From: JACCXG01 sp963717745 | GTDB lineage: Bacteria; Acidobacteriota; Vicinamibacteria; Vicinamibacterales; 2-12-FULL-66-21 | Direction of reading: 5' to 3' | Length of the DNA stretch: 64,000 nucleotides | NCBI GenBank assembly: GCA_963717745.1 | Contig: CAVQXJ010000027.1 | Location: forward strand, 124,001 to 188,000 | Part shown: piece by piece, positions 1-9,537 of the stretch | How positions within the stretch are numbered: the stretch's first letter is position 1 | How the letters are laid out: the number at the start of each line of letters is the position of its first letter | The notes under the pieces: generated by a model | What the model saw: the letters and a program-made list of their open reading frames with translations, nothing else | Database searches by the model: none | Told to the model about the DNA's origin: nothing | Made by a program: the position numbers and the translations under genes

Positions 1-715
1 GCGCCCGGTAGACCTGCACTTCGACGTGCCGGGGCAACAGGGTCTTGAACAGCTCTTCCGGCGCCGGCTCGTAGAGGTAGTCGACCGCGGGGCCGGTCTG
101 CGCGGCACCGGCGGCGGCGTCCAGCACCGTCCGCGGAATCGGCAGCACCTGCTCCACGACCACCCGCTGCGTCATGACGGAGCGGAACTCGTTGTAGGTC
201 AGGAAGACGCGATCGACTTCGCCGCCGACGAACGCATCGACCGCGGTCTGCGCGATGTCGCGCGCGTCCTCGAACTGCAGCTTGCCGAACAGGTTGATCC
301 GCTCGTAGCGGACTTCGAACCCGCGCTTGGCGTAGTAGTCGCGGCCGCGGCGGCCGACCAGGCCGAGCGCCACCTGCCGCTCCGGATGCTCGGTGATGAA
401 ATTCGCGGCGGCCTTGATCACATTGGCGTTGAAGCTGCCGCACAGCCCTCGGTCGGCGGTGATCACGAACAGCACGGCCTTGCCGCCGGCGCGGAGCTCG
501 GTCCGCTCGTCGAGCAGCGGATGGGCGGCGGGATCGACCCGGCCGGCCAGGCTGTTCAACACGCGCAGCATCTGGGTGGCGAAGGGCCGCGCGTGCTGAA
601 TGCGATCCTGCGCCCGCCGCAGCTTCGACGCCGCGACCATCTTCATGGCCTTGGTGATCTGCTGCGTCGACTTGACCGCGCGGATCCGACGGCGGATATC
701 CAACAATGAAGGCAT
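1..715 (-). CDS. atpG: ATP synthase F1 gamma subunit (partial)
   Basis: This is the rotor shaft of F1 ATP synthase, which couples proton flow to ATP synthesis at the cytoplasmic face of the membrane. The minus-strand reading frame starts at an ATG at 715 with MPSLLDIRRRIRAVKSTQQI followed by TKAMKMVAASKLR, the characteristic N-terminal helix of gamma. It stays open to the window edge, where it reads HVEVQVYRA, typical of the region before the C-terminal helix. About 238 residues are present and the last part lies outside the window. It starts 6 bp after the atpA stop and is the last visible gene of the atp operon; beta and epsilon are expected beyond the edge. Confidence 0.95.
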   Translation of the reverse strand, partial: MPSLLDIRRRIRAVKSTQQITKAMKMVAASKLRRAQDRIQHARPFATQMLRVLNSLAGRVDPAAHPLLDERTELRAGGKAVLFVITADRGLCGSFNANVIKAAANFITEHPERQVALGLVGRRGRDYYAKRGFEVRYERINLFGKLQFEDARDIAQTAVDAFVGGEVDRVFLTYNEFRSVMTQRVVVEQVLPIPRTVLDAAAGAAQTGPAVDYLYEPAPEELFKTLLPRHVEVQVYRA

Positions 716-721
716 GGGTGG

Positions 722-2251
<1,530 letters not shown>

Positions 2252-2281
2252 ATGTCTCGAGAAGATGTGGCGCCGCGGCGG

Positions 2282-2842
2282 TCAGACCGCGCCGGTTTCC
2301 GATTCCACCAACCGCTGCTTCAGCCTGTCCAACTGGGTCGTGATGCTGCCGTCGTAGACGGTGCTGCCGATGCGCGCAACCGCGCCGCCGAGGATCGCCG
2401 GGTCGACATCGACCCGCAACTGCACCTGCCGGCCGGTCGCCGTCGCCAGCCCCTGCTCGAGCGCGGAGACGCGGTCGGGCGGCAGCGCCACCGCCGTCGT
2501 GACCGTCGCCCGCACGATCTGCTGATGATCCATCAGCCGCGAGCGATACGCCTCGGCCAGCTCCGGGAGCAGCACGAGCCGATCGCGATCGGCGAGCAGC
2601 AGCAGCAGGCGCGCGAGGACCGGGTGCACCGGGCTGAGCGCGAGCAGGCTCTCCAGGACCGCACGCTTGCGCGAGGCTGGAATCGCGGGATGGGACAGGG
2701 CCCGCTGCAGCGCGCTGTTCTCGCGGAGCAGCGTGACGGTCCCCATCAACTCGCGATCGATCTGGGCAAGATCCTGCTGCTCGGCATGCGCCACGTCGAA
2801 CAGCGCGCGCGCATATCTGGCGGCGGCGGCGCGGCCCGTCAT
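2282..2842 (-). CDS. atpH: ATP synthase F1 delta subunit (OSCP)
   Basis: This is the peripheral-stalk connector joining the b subunits to the top of F1. The ATG at 2842 gives a 186-residue protein beginning MTGRAAAARYARALFDVA, the typical delta start, and containing SHPAIPASRKRAVLESLL and the conserved C-terminal stretch ILGGAVARIGSTVYDGSI. The start overlaps the atpF stop by 4 bp (ATGA), implying translational coupling. The longer open frame upstream in the same frame belongs to the disrupted atpF. Confidence 0.95.
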   Translation of the reverse strand: MTGRAAAARYARALFDVAHAEQQDLAQIDRELMGTVTLLRENSALQRALSHPAIPASRKRAVLESLLALSPVHPVLARLLLLLADRDRLVLLPELAEAYRSRLMDHQQIVRATVTTAVALPPDRVSALEQGLATATGRQVQLRVDVDPAILGGAVARIGSTVYDGSITTQLDRLKQRLVESETGAV

Positions 2843-3499
2843 CGGGCCTCCTTCAATTGCGTGGTGTAGCGATCGACCAGCCGGAGCTGATCTTCCGGCG
2901 TGATGGTCCGCTTGATGCGCTCCTGCGCGACCGACACCGCGAGCTCGGCGGCGTACTCGGTCAGCTCGCGTCGCGCCAGGCGCAGCCGCATCGCGATCTC
3001 GCGGCGCGTCTGGTCGAGCAGGCGGTCCCGCTCGATCCTGGCCGCCTCCGCGATGCGGACCTGCTCCGCGCGCACGTCCTCTTCGCCGCGCGCCTTCAAG
3101 GCCGCCAGTTCCGCGGGGAGCGCGGCGATGTGCTGCTGAATCGCCGCGAGCTCGGCCGACGCCGTGCGCCGCAACTCCGCCGCGGCGACGAGATCCTGCC
3201 GAATCTGCGCGCTGCGCGAGCTGAGGTAGCCCGCCAGCGGGCTCTTGAGGAAATAGACCAGCACGCCGACCAGGACCGCGAAGTTGAGCAGCTTGGCGAT
3301 GGCGTCGCGGACGGCGTGTTCCGAACCGTGCGCGGCTTCCGCCTGTCGCGTGCTCGACCGGCGCGGCGCCGCTGGCGGCGCCCTGCGAGGCCGCCGGCGC
3401 GGCGGCGGGTTCGTGCCCCTGCGCGGCCACCGCGGCGGGACACACCAGCAGCGCGGCAAGCAACAGGAGGGCGGGCAAACTGACGGGGCGCGTCAACAT
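2839..3499 (-). CDS. atpF: ATP synthase F0 subunit b, with a +1 frameshift
   Basis: This is the membrane-anchored peripheral-stalk subunit. The main frame (from about 3340 down to 2839) carries LLNFAVLVGVLVYFLKSPL, the b-type membrane helix, then a long charged coiled coil ending in VDRYTTQLKEAR. The natural start appears to be the ATG at 3499 in another frame. That frame encodes a hydrophobic signal-like segment, MLTRPVSLPALLLLAALLVC, then an Ala/Pro/Glu-rich linker. The two parts join if one base is removed near 3338-3348, and the total length of 661 nt is a multiple of three plus one. A hydrophobic pre-segment before the b helix is, from recall, common in Acidobacteriota. The break is probably a sequence error; an internal start at 3459 would instead give an arginine-rich N-terminus. 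Confidence 0.85.
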
Positions 3500-3549
3500 C
3501 TTCTGTCTGGTTCCGTTACTCCGGCACGGCTGATGCGGGATCGAGCGAG

Positions 3550-3999
3550 TCAGGATGCGCGACCGAGGATGCGCTCGGCGGCCGCGGCGCCCAGCGACTC
3601 GGCATCCGCCGCGAGCCGGCGGCGGGCGTCTTCCGTTTCGGCCTGCAGCTGCGCCGAGGCCGCCGCAATCTCGGCTTCCGCCTGCGCCCGGGTCTGCGTC
3701 AGGATTTCCGCGCGCTCGGCGGTCGCGGTCCGGCGCATCTCGTCCATCTGACGATAGATCTCGCCGCGCGCCGCAGCCGTCTTCTGCTCGAACTCCAGCG
3801 TCGCCGCCCGGGCTTCGCGCGCCGATCGCTCCGCCAGTTCACGGGCCGAACGCGTCGACTCCGCGCGCTGGTCCATCACCCGCTGCACGGGACGGAACAG
3901 CAGCCGATCCAGCAGGATCGTCAGCAGCAGCACGAAGAAAATCACCCACAGAACCGACAGATCCGGAAACACCACCACCTCCGGCGCGCGAGACACCAT
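3550..3999 (-). CDS. ATP synthase F0 subunit b' (second b-type subunit)
   Basis: This is the second peripheral-stalk subunit, a paralogue of b. The 149-residue product begins MVSRAPEVVVFPDLSVLWVI, continues with one membrane helix (about 12-32) ending in LDRLLFRPVQRVM, and then forms an Ala/Glu/Arg-rich coiled coil to ERILGRAS. It is the first gene of the visible atp cluster. Having b' followed by b resembles cyanobacterial and alphaproteobacterial enzymes with heterodimeric stalks. No a or c subunit genes lie upstream, where selD is found instead, so F0 is split between loci. Confidence 0.9.
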   Translation of the reverse strand: MVSRAPEVVVFPDLSVLWVIFFVLLLTILLDRLLFRPVQRVMDQRAESTRSARELAERSAREARAATLEFEQKTAAARGEIYRQMDEMRRTATAERAEILTQTRAQAEAEIAAASAQLQAETEDARRRLAADAESLGAAAAERILGRAS

Positions 4000-4095
4000 C
4001 CCACTGACGGCCGCCCGCTGCGGCAGATAAACGTCAATTTATACCATGGGGACGCGTATGGCGGAGTGATACTGCCGCCTTTGGCGGCTCATGAA

Positions 4096-4189
4096 CCCCG
4101 CGTGTCAAGCGAGAAGGGAGAAGGCAAAAGGGAGAACTCAGAGTTACGCCGGACACAGAAGCTTCTCCCTTCTCCCTTGACACGCGGGG
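4096..4189. repeat. 28-bp inverted repeat between selD and the atp genes
   Basis: The left arm 4096-4123 and right arm 4162-4189 are reverse complements over 28 bp with one mismatch. They begin with CCCCGCGTGTCAAG and continue into a purine-rich stretch of GAGAAGGGAGAAG. The 38-nt interior could form a loop. It lies downstream of selD and upstream of the first atp gene, both read leftwards. It could act as a transcription terminator or be a small palindromic repeat. There is no T-run, which argues against a standard intrinsic terminator. Confidence 0.7.
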
Positions 4190-4220
4190 CCTGTCATCAG
4201 CCCGTCAGCGAAAGGCCCCG

Positions 4221-5255
4221 CTACAGCAGGATGAGCCTGGCGCCCTGCGGCGCCGTCACTCGACCGATCCGCCGTGTGGCCGGGGCGACCCGTTCCAGCG
4301 CATCCTGCGCCGCATCCGCCTGAGCCGGATCGATCGCGACGAGCAGGCCGCCGGATGTTTGCGGATCATGCAGGAGGGTGACCAGGTCCAGCGCGACACC
4401 GGGGCGCACGTCGACGTTGGAGCCGAAGTGGTGCGCGTTGGTCCGGCCGCCGCCCGGGATGTTGGCACTGGCGAGCGCCAACGCTCCCTCGAGGACCGGA
4501 ACGTTGACGGTGTCGACCTCCAGGGTGACCTGACTCGCCACCGCGACTTCCGAGCCGTGACCGACCAGACCGAAGCCGGTGATGTCGGTGCACGCATGGA
4601 CGGCGCCGGCCGGCAGCGAGAGCAGCGCCTCACTCGCGGCGCGGTTCAATCGCGACATCGACTCCACGGCCGCGCTCACCGCGGCGTCCGGCGCACGCCC
4701 GGCCTTGATCGCCGTCGCAATGATTCCGGTGCCGAGCGCCTTCGTGAGCAGCAGCACGTCCCCGGGACGCGCGCCGGCGTTGGTCCAGATGCGGCGCGGG
4801 TGAATCTCGCCGGTCACCGCGTAGCCGAACTTGATCTCCTGGTCCTGAACGGTGTGGCCGCCGAGCAGACTGACGCCGGCGCGCTGCAGGGTCTCGAGGC
4901 CGCCGGCAAAAATGCGCGCCATGATTGCGACCTCCAGATCCTTGGGAAACGCCGCGATCGCCAGCGCCGTGAGCGGCCGGCCGCCCATCGCATACACATC
5001 GCTCACGGCGTTCGCTGCCGCAATCTGCCCGTAGGTGAACGGATCGTCGACGATCGGCGTGAAAAAATCGACGGTCTGCACCAGCGCCCGCTCCTCATCG
5101 AGCTGGTACACACCGGCATCGTCCGCCGTCCGATAGTCGACCAGGACACGGTCATCAACAGTCACGGGCAGTCCGCCCAGCACCTGGGCGAGCTCACCTG
5201 CGGCGAGCTTGCTCGCTCAACCGGCGCAGTGGGAGTAGCCGGTCAGCTTCTTCAC
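4221..5255 (-). CDS. selD: Selenide, water dikinase with in-frame UGA (selenocysteine)
   Basis: SelD makes selenophosphate from selenide and ATP for selenocysteine and 2-selenouridine synthesis. The frame holds TDFFTPIVDDP-type ATP-binding segments (read here as VDFFTPIVDDP), NAVSDVYAMGG, LLGGHTVQDQ, TDITGFGLVGH and DPQTSGGLL. An ATG at 5183 would omit the catalytic N-terminus. Reading upstream through TGA at 5219-5217 gives KKLTGYSHCAG-U-ASKLAAGEL, which places selenocysteine at residue 13 and lysine at residue 16, as expected for the catalytic Cys/Sec and Lys of SelD. The GTG start at 5255 has an AAGGAG site 7 nt upstream and overlaps the parB stop by 4 bp (GTGA). The full product is 344 residues. 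The rest of the selenium machinery is not in the window. Confidence 0.93.
5186..5216 (-). promoter_or_regulatory. Candidate bacterial SECIS element just after the selD UGA
   Basis: Directly after the UGA, the minus-strand RNA can fold AGCUC (5209-5205) with GAGCU (5195-5191) around a 9-nt loop, GCCGCAGGU. The stem begins 8 nt after the UGA. The loop carries a GGU, as apical loops of bacterial SECIS elements do, and GCAGGU also occurs in the E. coli fdhF element. A second, competing hairpin, GCGAGC-AA-GCUCGC, starts immediately after the UGA. The structure was judged by eye and not computed, so the assignment rests mainly on its position. Confidence 0.5.
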
Positions 5256-6118
5256 ACGTCGACTCCTTTCACTTGGTGGTCATACTGCTCGAACAGTCGA
5301 TGCAGCTCGTTCTCGTCGCCGAAGTCGATTTCGATGCGTCCGCTCTTGCCCTTGCGGACGATCCGGACCCTGGTGCCGAGAGCGAACCGCAGACGTTCCT
5401 CGGCGGCGCGGGTGTGGACGTCTTTCTCGGCCTCGGCCTTGTCGGCGGGGGGAGTAATGGCCCGCTTGACCAGCGATTCGGTGTCACGGACGGACAGCCC
5501 CTTCTGCACGATCTCGCGGCCGACCCGCAGCTGGCTGTCTCCGTCCGGCAGGCTCAAGAGCGCACGAGCGTGTCCCATGGTGAGCGCCCGTCCACCGACG
5601 TGATTGCGGATCTCCTCGGGCAGCCGTAACAGCCGCACGTAGTTGGCGACCGACGACCGATCCTTGCCGACCGACTCCGCGATCTGTTCCTGGGTCAGGC
5701 CGAACTCGTCGCCAAGGCGGCGATAGGCGTGCGCTTCTTCGATCGGATTCAGATCCTCACGCTGGATGTTCTCGATGAGCGCCGCGGCCAGCAATCGATC
5801 GTCGGGAATATCGCGAACAACGATCGGGACCTTGAGAAGCCCGGCGCGCTGGGACGCGCGCCAGCGGCGCTCGCCGGCGACGATCTCGTAGCCGTGCTCC
5901 GCCTTGCGGACCACGATCGGCTGAATCACGCCGTTCGACCGGATCGAGCGAGAGAGCTCGTCGATCCGCCCGTCGTCCATGTGCGTGCGAGGCTGGAACT
6001 TGTTCGGTCGCAGCAGATCGATGTCGACCTCGAGCGATCGTTCGTCGACGACGGGAGCGGGGGCGTCAGGAATGAGGGCGCTCAGACCGCGGCCAAGCGC
6101 CGGACGTTTGTCAGCCAT
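5252..6118 (-). CDS. parB: Chromosome partitioning protein ParB
   Basis: ParB is a CTP-dependent DNA clamp that loads at parS and spreads to organise the origin region. The ATG at 6118 gives 288 residues starting MADKRPALGRGLSALIPDA. The product contains the FQPR motif, GERRWRASQRAG (CTP-binding box), ENIQREDLNPIEEAHAY, and a helix-turn-helix region around LTQEQIAESVGKDRSSVANY. The C-terminal segment resembles the dimerisation domain. The start overlaps the parA stop by 8 bp and the stop overlaps the selD GTG. The open frame extends further upstream only within parA. A parS site lies 0.9 kb away in rsmG. Confidence 0.97.
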   Translation of the reverse strand: MADKRPALGRGLSALIPDAPAPVVDERSLEVDIDLLRPNKFQPRTHMDDGRIDELSRSIRSNGVIQPIVVRKAEHGYEIVAGERRWRASQRAGLLKVPIVVRDIPDDRLLAAALIENIQREDLNPIEEAHAYRRLGDEFGLTQEQIAESVGKDRSSVANYVRLLRLPEEIRNHVGGRALTMGHARALLSLPDGDSQLRVGREIVQKGLSVRDTESLVKRAITPPADKAEAEKDVHTRAAEERLRFALGTRVRIVRKGKSGRIEIDFGDENELHRLFEQYDHQVKGVDV

Positions 6119-6920
6119 GGTGTTCCTTTGCCGGCTCTGGGACCGAGCCGTTCCGTGCGAGGACTTCGCGGGCCAGGGCGAGGTAGGCCTCCGCCCCGCG
6201 TGATTTCGGGTCGTAGAGAATCGCCGGCACGCCGTGGCTCGGCGCCTCGCCAAGCCGGATGTTGCGGGGAATCACGGTGGTGTAGACCCGTTCCTGGAAA
6301 AACTCGCGAATGTCCCGTGCCACCTGCTGACCCAAATTCGTCCGCTCGTCATGCATCGTCAACAACACACCCGCGATATCGAGGGTCGGGTTGAGGGAGG
6401 CGCGGACCCGCCGGAGCGTGGCGACCAGGTCGGCCAGCCCTTCCAACGCGAAATACTCGCAATTCAACGGGATCAGGACCGCATCGGCCGCGACCAACGC
6501 GTTTAAGGTTAAAAGACCTAGCGACGGTGGGGTATCGATGAAGACGTAGTCGAAGCGTTCACGGAGCGGCTGCAACAGCGCTTTCATGCGGTGCTCACGG
6601 TTCGGCAGCGACACGAGCTCGACTTCAGCGCCCGTAAGGTTCCGGTCCGCCGGCACCAGGCTCATCTGCGGAACAGCCGTGGGAATGACAAAGGCTTCCG
6701 GGTCTTCGACCTCAGCGGTTAGCGCGTGGTAGACGGTGCCGGCGGCGGCCGCTTGACCCTTCAGGCCGACGCCGCTGGTGAGGTTGGCTTGAGGGTCCAT
6801 GTCTACGAGCAGAACCCTCTGTTTGTCGGAGACCGCCAGGGCCGTCGCCAGGTTGATCGCGGTGGTGGTCTTGCCAACGCCCCCTTTCTGATTGGCGACA
6901 GCAAGAATGCGTGCAGACAT
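6111..6920 (-). CDS. parA: Chromosome partitioning ATPase ParA/Soj
   Basis: This is a Walker-type ATPase that moves ParB-parS complexes during origin segregation. From the ATG at 6920 the 269-residue product begins MSARILAVANQKGGVGKTTT, with the deviant Walker A KGGVGKT. It continues with LVDMDPQANLTSGVG, FIDTPPSLGLLTLNAL and the C-terminal GEAPSHGVPAILYDP typical of Soj. A GTG 12 bp upstream is in frame, but the ATG places the beta strand directly before the P-loop, as usual. The gene is followed without a gap by parB. Confidence 0.97.
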   Translation of the reverse strand: MSARILAVANQKGGVGKTTTAINLATALAVSDKQRVLLVDMDPQANLTSGVGLKGQAAAAGTVYHALTAEVEDPEAFVIPTAVPQMSLVPADRNLTGAEVELVSLPNREHRMKALLQPLRERFDYVFIDTPPSLGLLTLNALVAADAVLIPLNCEYFALEGLADLVATLRRVRASLNPTLDIAGVLLTMHDERTNLGQQVARDIREFFQERVYTTVIPRNIRLGEAPSHGVPAILYDPKSRGAEAYLALAREVLARNGSVPEPAKEHHG

Positions 6921-6984
6921 TGGGCAAAACACCTAGGATTTCGTGGGAGCGGGCTAGCGAGAATAACGTGGCTTCGAGAACCGG

Positions 6985-7668
6985 TCAAGGCTCCACAGCC
7001 ATTGTTCCACGTGGAACACTCGCACGGATGGGCCGCTTCTCTAAGATCGTCACTCGACTCTGAAGTGTGTCCAGAAGTGGATGGGTTTCGATCCACTGGA
7101 GTGGAGGGACCACCATCGGCTCTGCTGGGCCATGCGGTCCGCGAAACAAGAGCACGTGCCCTCCGGGCTTCAAGAACGCCTGAATGGTGTTCAGCATCCG
7201 GCCTTCGATCCTGACAGCCCGCATCGTGATCAGATCGAAGGACTCATGAAGCCGGGGTTGTGCCAGCAGCTCCTCCACACGAGTTGTCTCGACGTCCGTC
7301 GCGGTCAGATCGAGATGCCGCGATGCCTCCCGCAGAAAAGCCGACTTTCGGACCTTGGCTTCAACCATCGTGAGCTTCAGATGCGGCAGCGCGAGCTTGA
7401 GCGGAATCGCCGGTGAACCGCCGCCCGAGCCGACATCCATGAACCTCGCTGCGGCTGGGGAGACATGTCGAGCGGCGAGCAGCGGCTCGAGGATCAGGCG
7501 GTCGATTGATTCATCGGGGTCGGCGAGCGATGTCAGGTTGATCTTCTGATTCCAGCGTGACAGCAGCGCATGGAAGGCGGCCAGCTTCTCAGCCAGGTCG
7601 TCGCTGATCGATAGCCCGGCACGTGCGGCCCGGCGAGTCAGTCTGGTTGAGAAGTCGCGCGGCGCCAC
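6985..7668 (-). CDS. rsmG: 16S rRNA (guanine-527-N7)-methyltransferase RsmG
   Basis: RsmG methylates G527 of 16S rRNA using S-adenosylmethionine. The 227-residue product (GTG start at 7668) has RWNQKINLTSLADPDE at the N-terminus, the SAM-binding FMDVGSGGGSPAIPLKL, and MVEAKVRKSAFLREA, all family hallmarks. It lies between mnmG (12 bp upstream) and parA, the common gidA-gidB-parA-parB order. The last codons contain a perfect parS palindrome, so the C-terminal residues VPRGT are constrained by the DNA site. Confidence 0.95.
   Translation of the reverse strand: MAPRDFSTRLTRRAARAGLSISDDLAEKLAAFHALLSRWNQKINLTSLADPDESIDRLILEPLLAARHVSPAAARFMDVGSGGGSPAIPLKLALPHLKLTMVEAKVRKSAFLREASRHLDLTATDVETTRVEELLAQPRLHESFDLITMRAVRIEGRMLNTIQAFLKPGGHVLLFRGPHGPAEPMVVPPLQWIETHPLLDTLQSRVTILEKRPIRASVPRGTMAVEP
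7003..7018. promoter_or_regulatory. parS centromere site
   Basis: TGTTCCACGTGGAACA is a perfect 16-bp palindrome that differs from the widely conserved TGTTTCACGTGAAACA only at the symmetric fourth and thirteenth positions. It lies inside the 3' end of rsmG, beside parA and parB and about 7 kb from dnaA, exactly where ParB-nucleating sites are expected. I did not see a second copy, but my scan was by eye. Confidence 0.93.
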
Positions 7669-7680
7669 GGCCGAAGGGTA

Positions 7681-9535
7681 TCAGAGGTCGGTCGATCGCT
7701 CGCGATGTGAGGACTTGTCGAGGAACGTCGCAATCACCGCGACCGCTGCGGGCGTCACGCCTGGGATCCGGGAGGCATGCCCCAGAGTGATGGGCTTCAG
7801 TTCGGTGAGGCGCTGCACCATCTCGCGCGAGAGACCGGGGACGCCAGCGAACTCAAAGTTGTCAGGGATTGGCCGCCCCTCCTGCCGGCGATGGCGGTCG
7901 ATGTGAGAGCGCTGGCGGCGGAGGTAGCCCTCGTATTTGAAGTCGGTTTCGATGCTGGCCACGTCAAGCGCCGGATTCTCAGAGTCGAGCTCCAATTGAA
8001 TCTGACCCTCGGACACGAGCGCCTCCAGACGGACGTCGGGCTGTCGAAGAGCTCGCGGCGCAGGGACCTTGACTCCGCCGACCGTCACGCGAGATGCCTC
8101 GATAATCGCGTGATTTCTGGCGAAACGCCCCTGACGTTGTTCGAACCGCGACCATCGCTCGTCGTCCACGAGCCCGATGTCGCGGCCGCGCGGTGTGAGG
8201 CGCAGGTCGGCGTTGTCGATGCGCAGGAGCAGGCGGTGCTCCGCCCTCGACGTGAACATCCGGTAGGGCTCGAGGCAGCCCTTCGTCGTGAGGTCGTCGA
8301 TCAGGATGCCGATGTAGCTCTCGTCGCGCCCCAGGACGAAGCCGGGCTTCTCCAGAACAGCACGCGCGGCATTGATGCCGGAAACGATGCCCTGGGCGGC
8401 GGCCTCTTCGTAGCCTGAGGTGCCGTTGATCTGGCCGGCGAGGAAAAGCCCGGCGACACGACGCGTCTCGAGAGTGGGGCGGAGCTCCGTCGGCTGGATG
8501 AAGTCGTACTCCACGGCATAGCCCGGCCTGAGGAGAACCGCATCCTCGAGACCGGGCAGCGCCTGGACCAACTGCGTCTGAACGTCGGCCGGAAGGCTCA
8601 TGGAGAAGCCGTTCACGTAGATCTCGTCCACGTCCAGCCCTTCGGGCTCGAGGAAGATCTGGTGACGTTCGCGATGCGGAAACCGCATCACCTTGTCTTC
8701 GAGCGAGGGGCAATACCGGGGGCCGATCCCCTGAATCTGGCCGTTGAAGAGCGGCGACAGGCCGATGTGCGCGCGAACAAGGTCGTGGACGCGATCGGTC
8801 GTGTAGAGCAGTTGACAGGCGATCTGGGGCCGGTCGATCCGGTCGGTGAGGAACGAGAACGGAACCGGGGGCTGGTCGCCGTGTTCCTGTGCGAAGCGCG
8901 ACAGGTCGAGGCTGGCTCGCGACAGCCGTGGGGGGTGTTCCCGTTTTCAGGCGCCCCCAAGTGAAGCCAAAGCTCTTCAGCGACTCGGCCAGCTCATGCG
9001 ATGGAGGCTCTCCAGCTCTGCCGGCCGGCCGCTGTTCGGGGCCGATGTGCACCAACCCGTTCAAGAAGGTGCCGGTCGTGACGATCAGGCTGCGACAGCT
9101 GTATCGAGTGCCGTCTTCCAGCTCGAGACCAACGACTCGCCGCCCCTCCGTGAGGATGCGGCCCGCTTTGCCGATGATCCAGGAGAGGTTGGGCACCGCC
9201 TGGAGCGCCGTGCCGACCCACTTGCTGTAGACCCGCTTGTCCGCTTGTGCCCGCGGGGACCAGACTGCCGGGCCGCGGCTGCGATTCAGCAGCTTGAACT
9301 GAATGCCGGTCTCGTCGATGGCGCGGGCCATCAACCCGCCGAGCGCGTCGATCTCGCGAACCAGGTGTCCTTTGGCGGTGCCCCCCACCGCGGGATTACA
9401 GGGCATGTGCGCGACCGTATCGGCTGACAGCGTGCAGATGGCCACCGAGCATCCGAGGCGAGCGGCGGCCCAGGCGGCCTCGACGCCGGCGTGGCCGGCG
9501 CCGATCACGATCACCTGAAACTGAGGGGCACTCAT
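7681..9535 (-). CDS. mnmG: tRNA uridine-34 carboxymethylaminomethyl modification enzyme, FAD subunit; +1 frameshift
   Basis: MnmG works with MnmE to form the cmnm5U34 modification of tRNA. The N-terminal part (ATG at 9535) has the FAD-binding VIVIGAGHAGVEAAWAAARL and the conserved MPCNPAVGGTAKGHLVREID, running to GRLKTGTPP. The frame then changes at a run of six C residues in the sense strand (8930-8935). In the next frame the expected RLSRASLDLSRFAQ, GPRYCPSLEDKVMRFP and HQIFLEPEGLD follow to a normal C-terminus. Removing one C restores a protein of about 617 residues. The gene is single here and follows mnmE by 2 bp, so the break is most likely a homopolymer error. Confidence 0.93.
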
Positions 9536-9537
9536 GG

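Noticed and set aside
4221..5183. selD starting at the ATG at 5183
   Set aside because: This start removes the catalytic Cys/Sec and Lys. The upstream GTG with a Shine-Dalgarno and in-frame UGA explains the sequence better.
7681..9535. mnmG, yidC, glmS, leuC, rsmI and dnaA as pseudogenes
   Set aside because: Each differs by one or two single-base insertions only, the rest of each protein is well conserved, and several are essential. Sequence error is the simpler reading.
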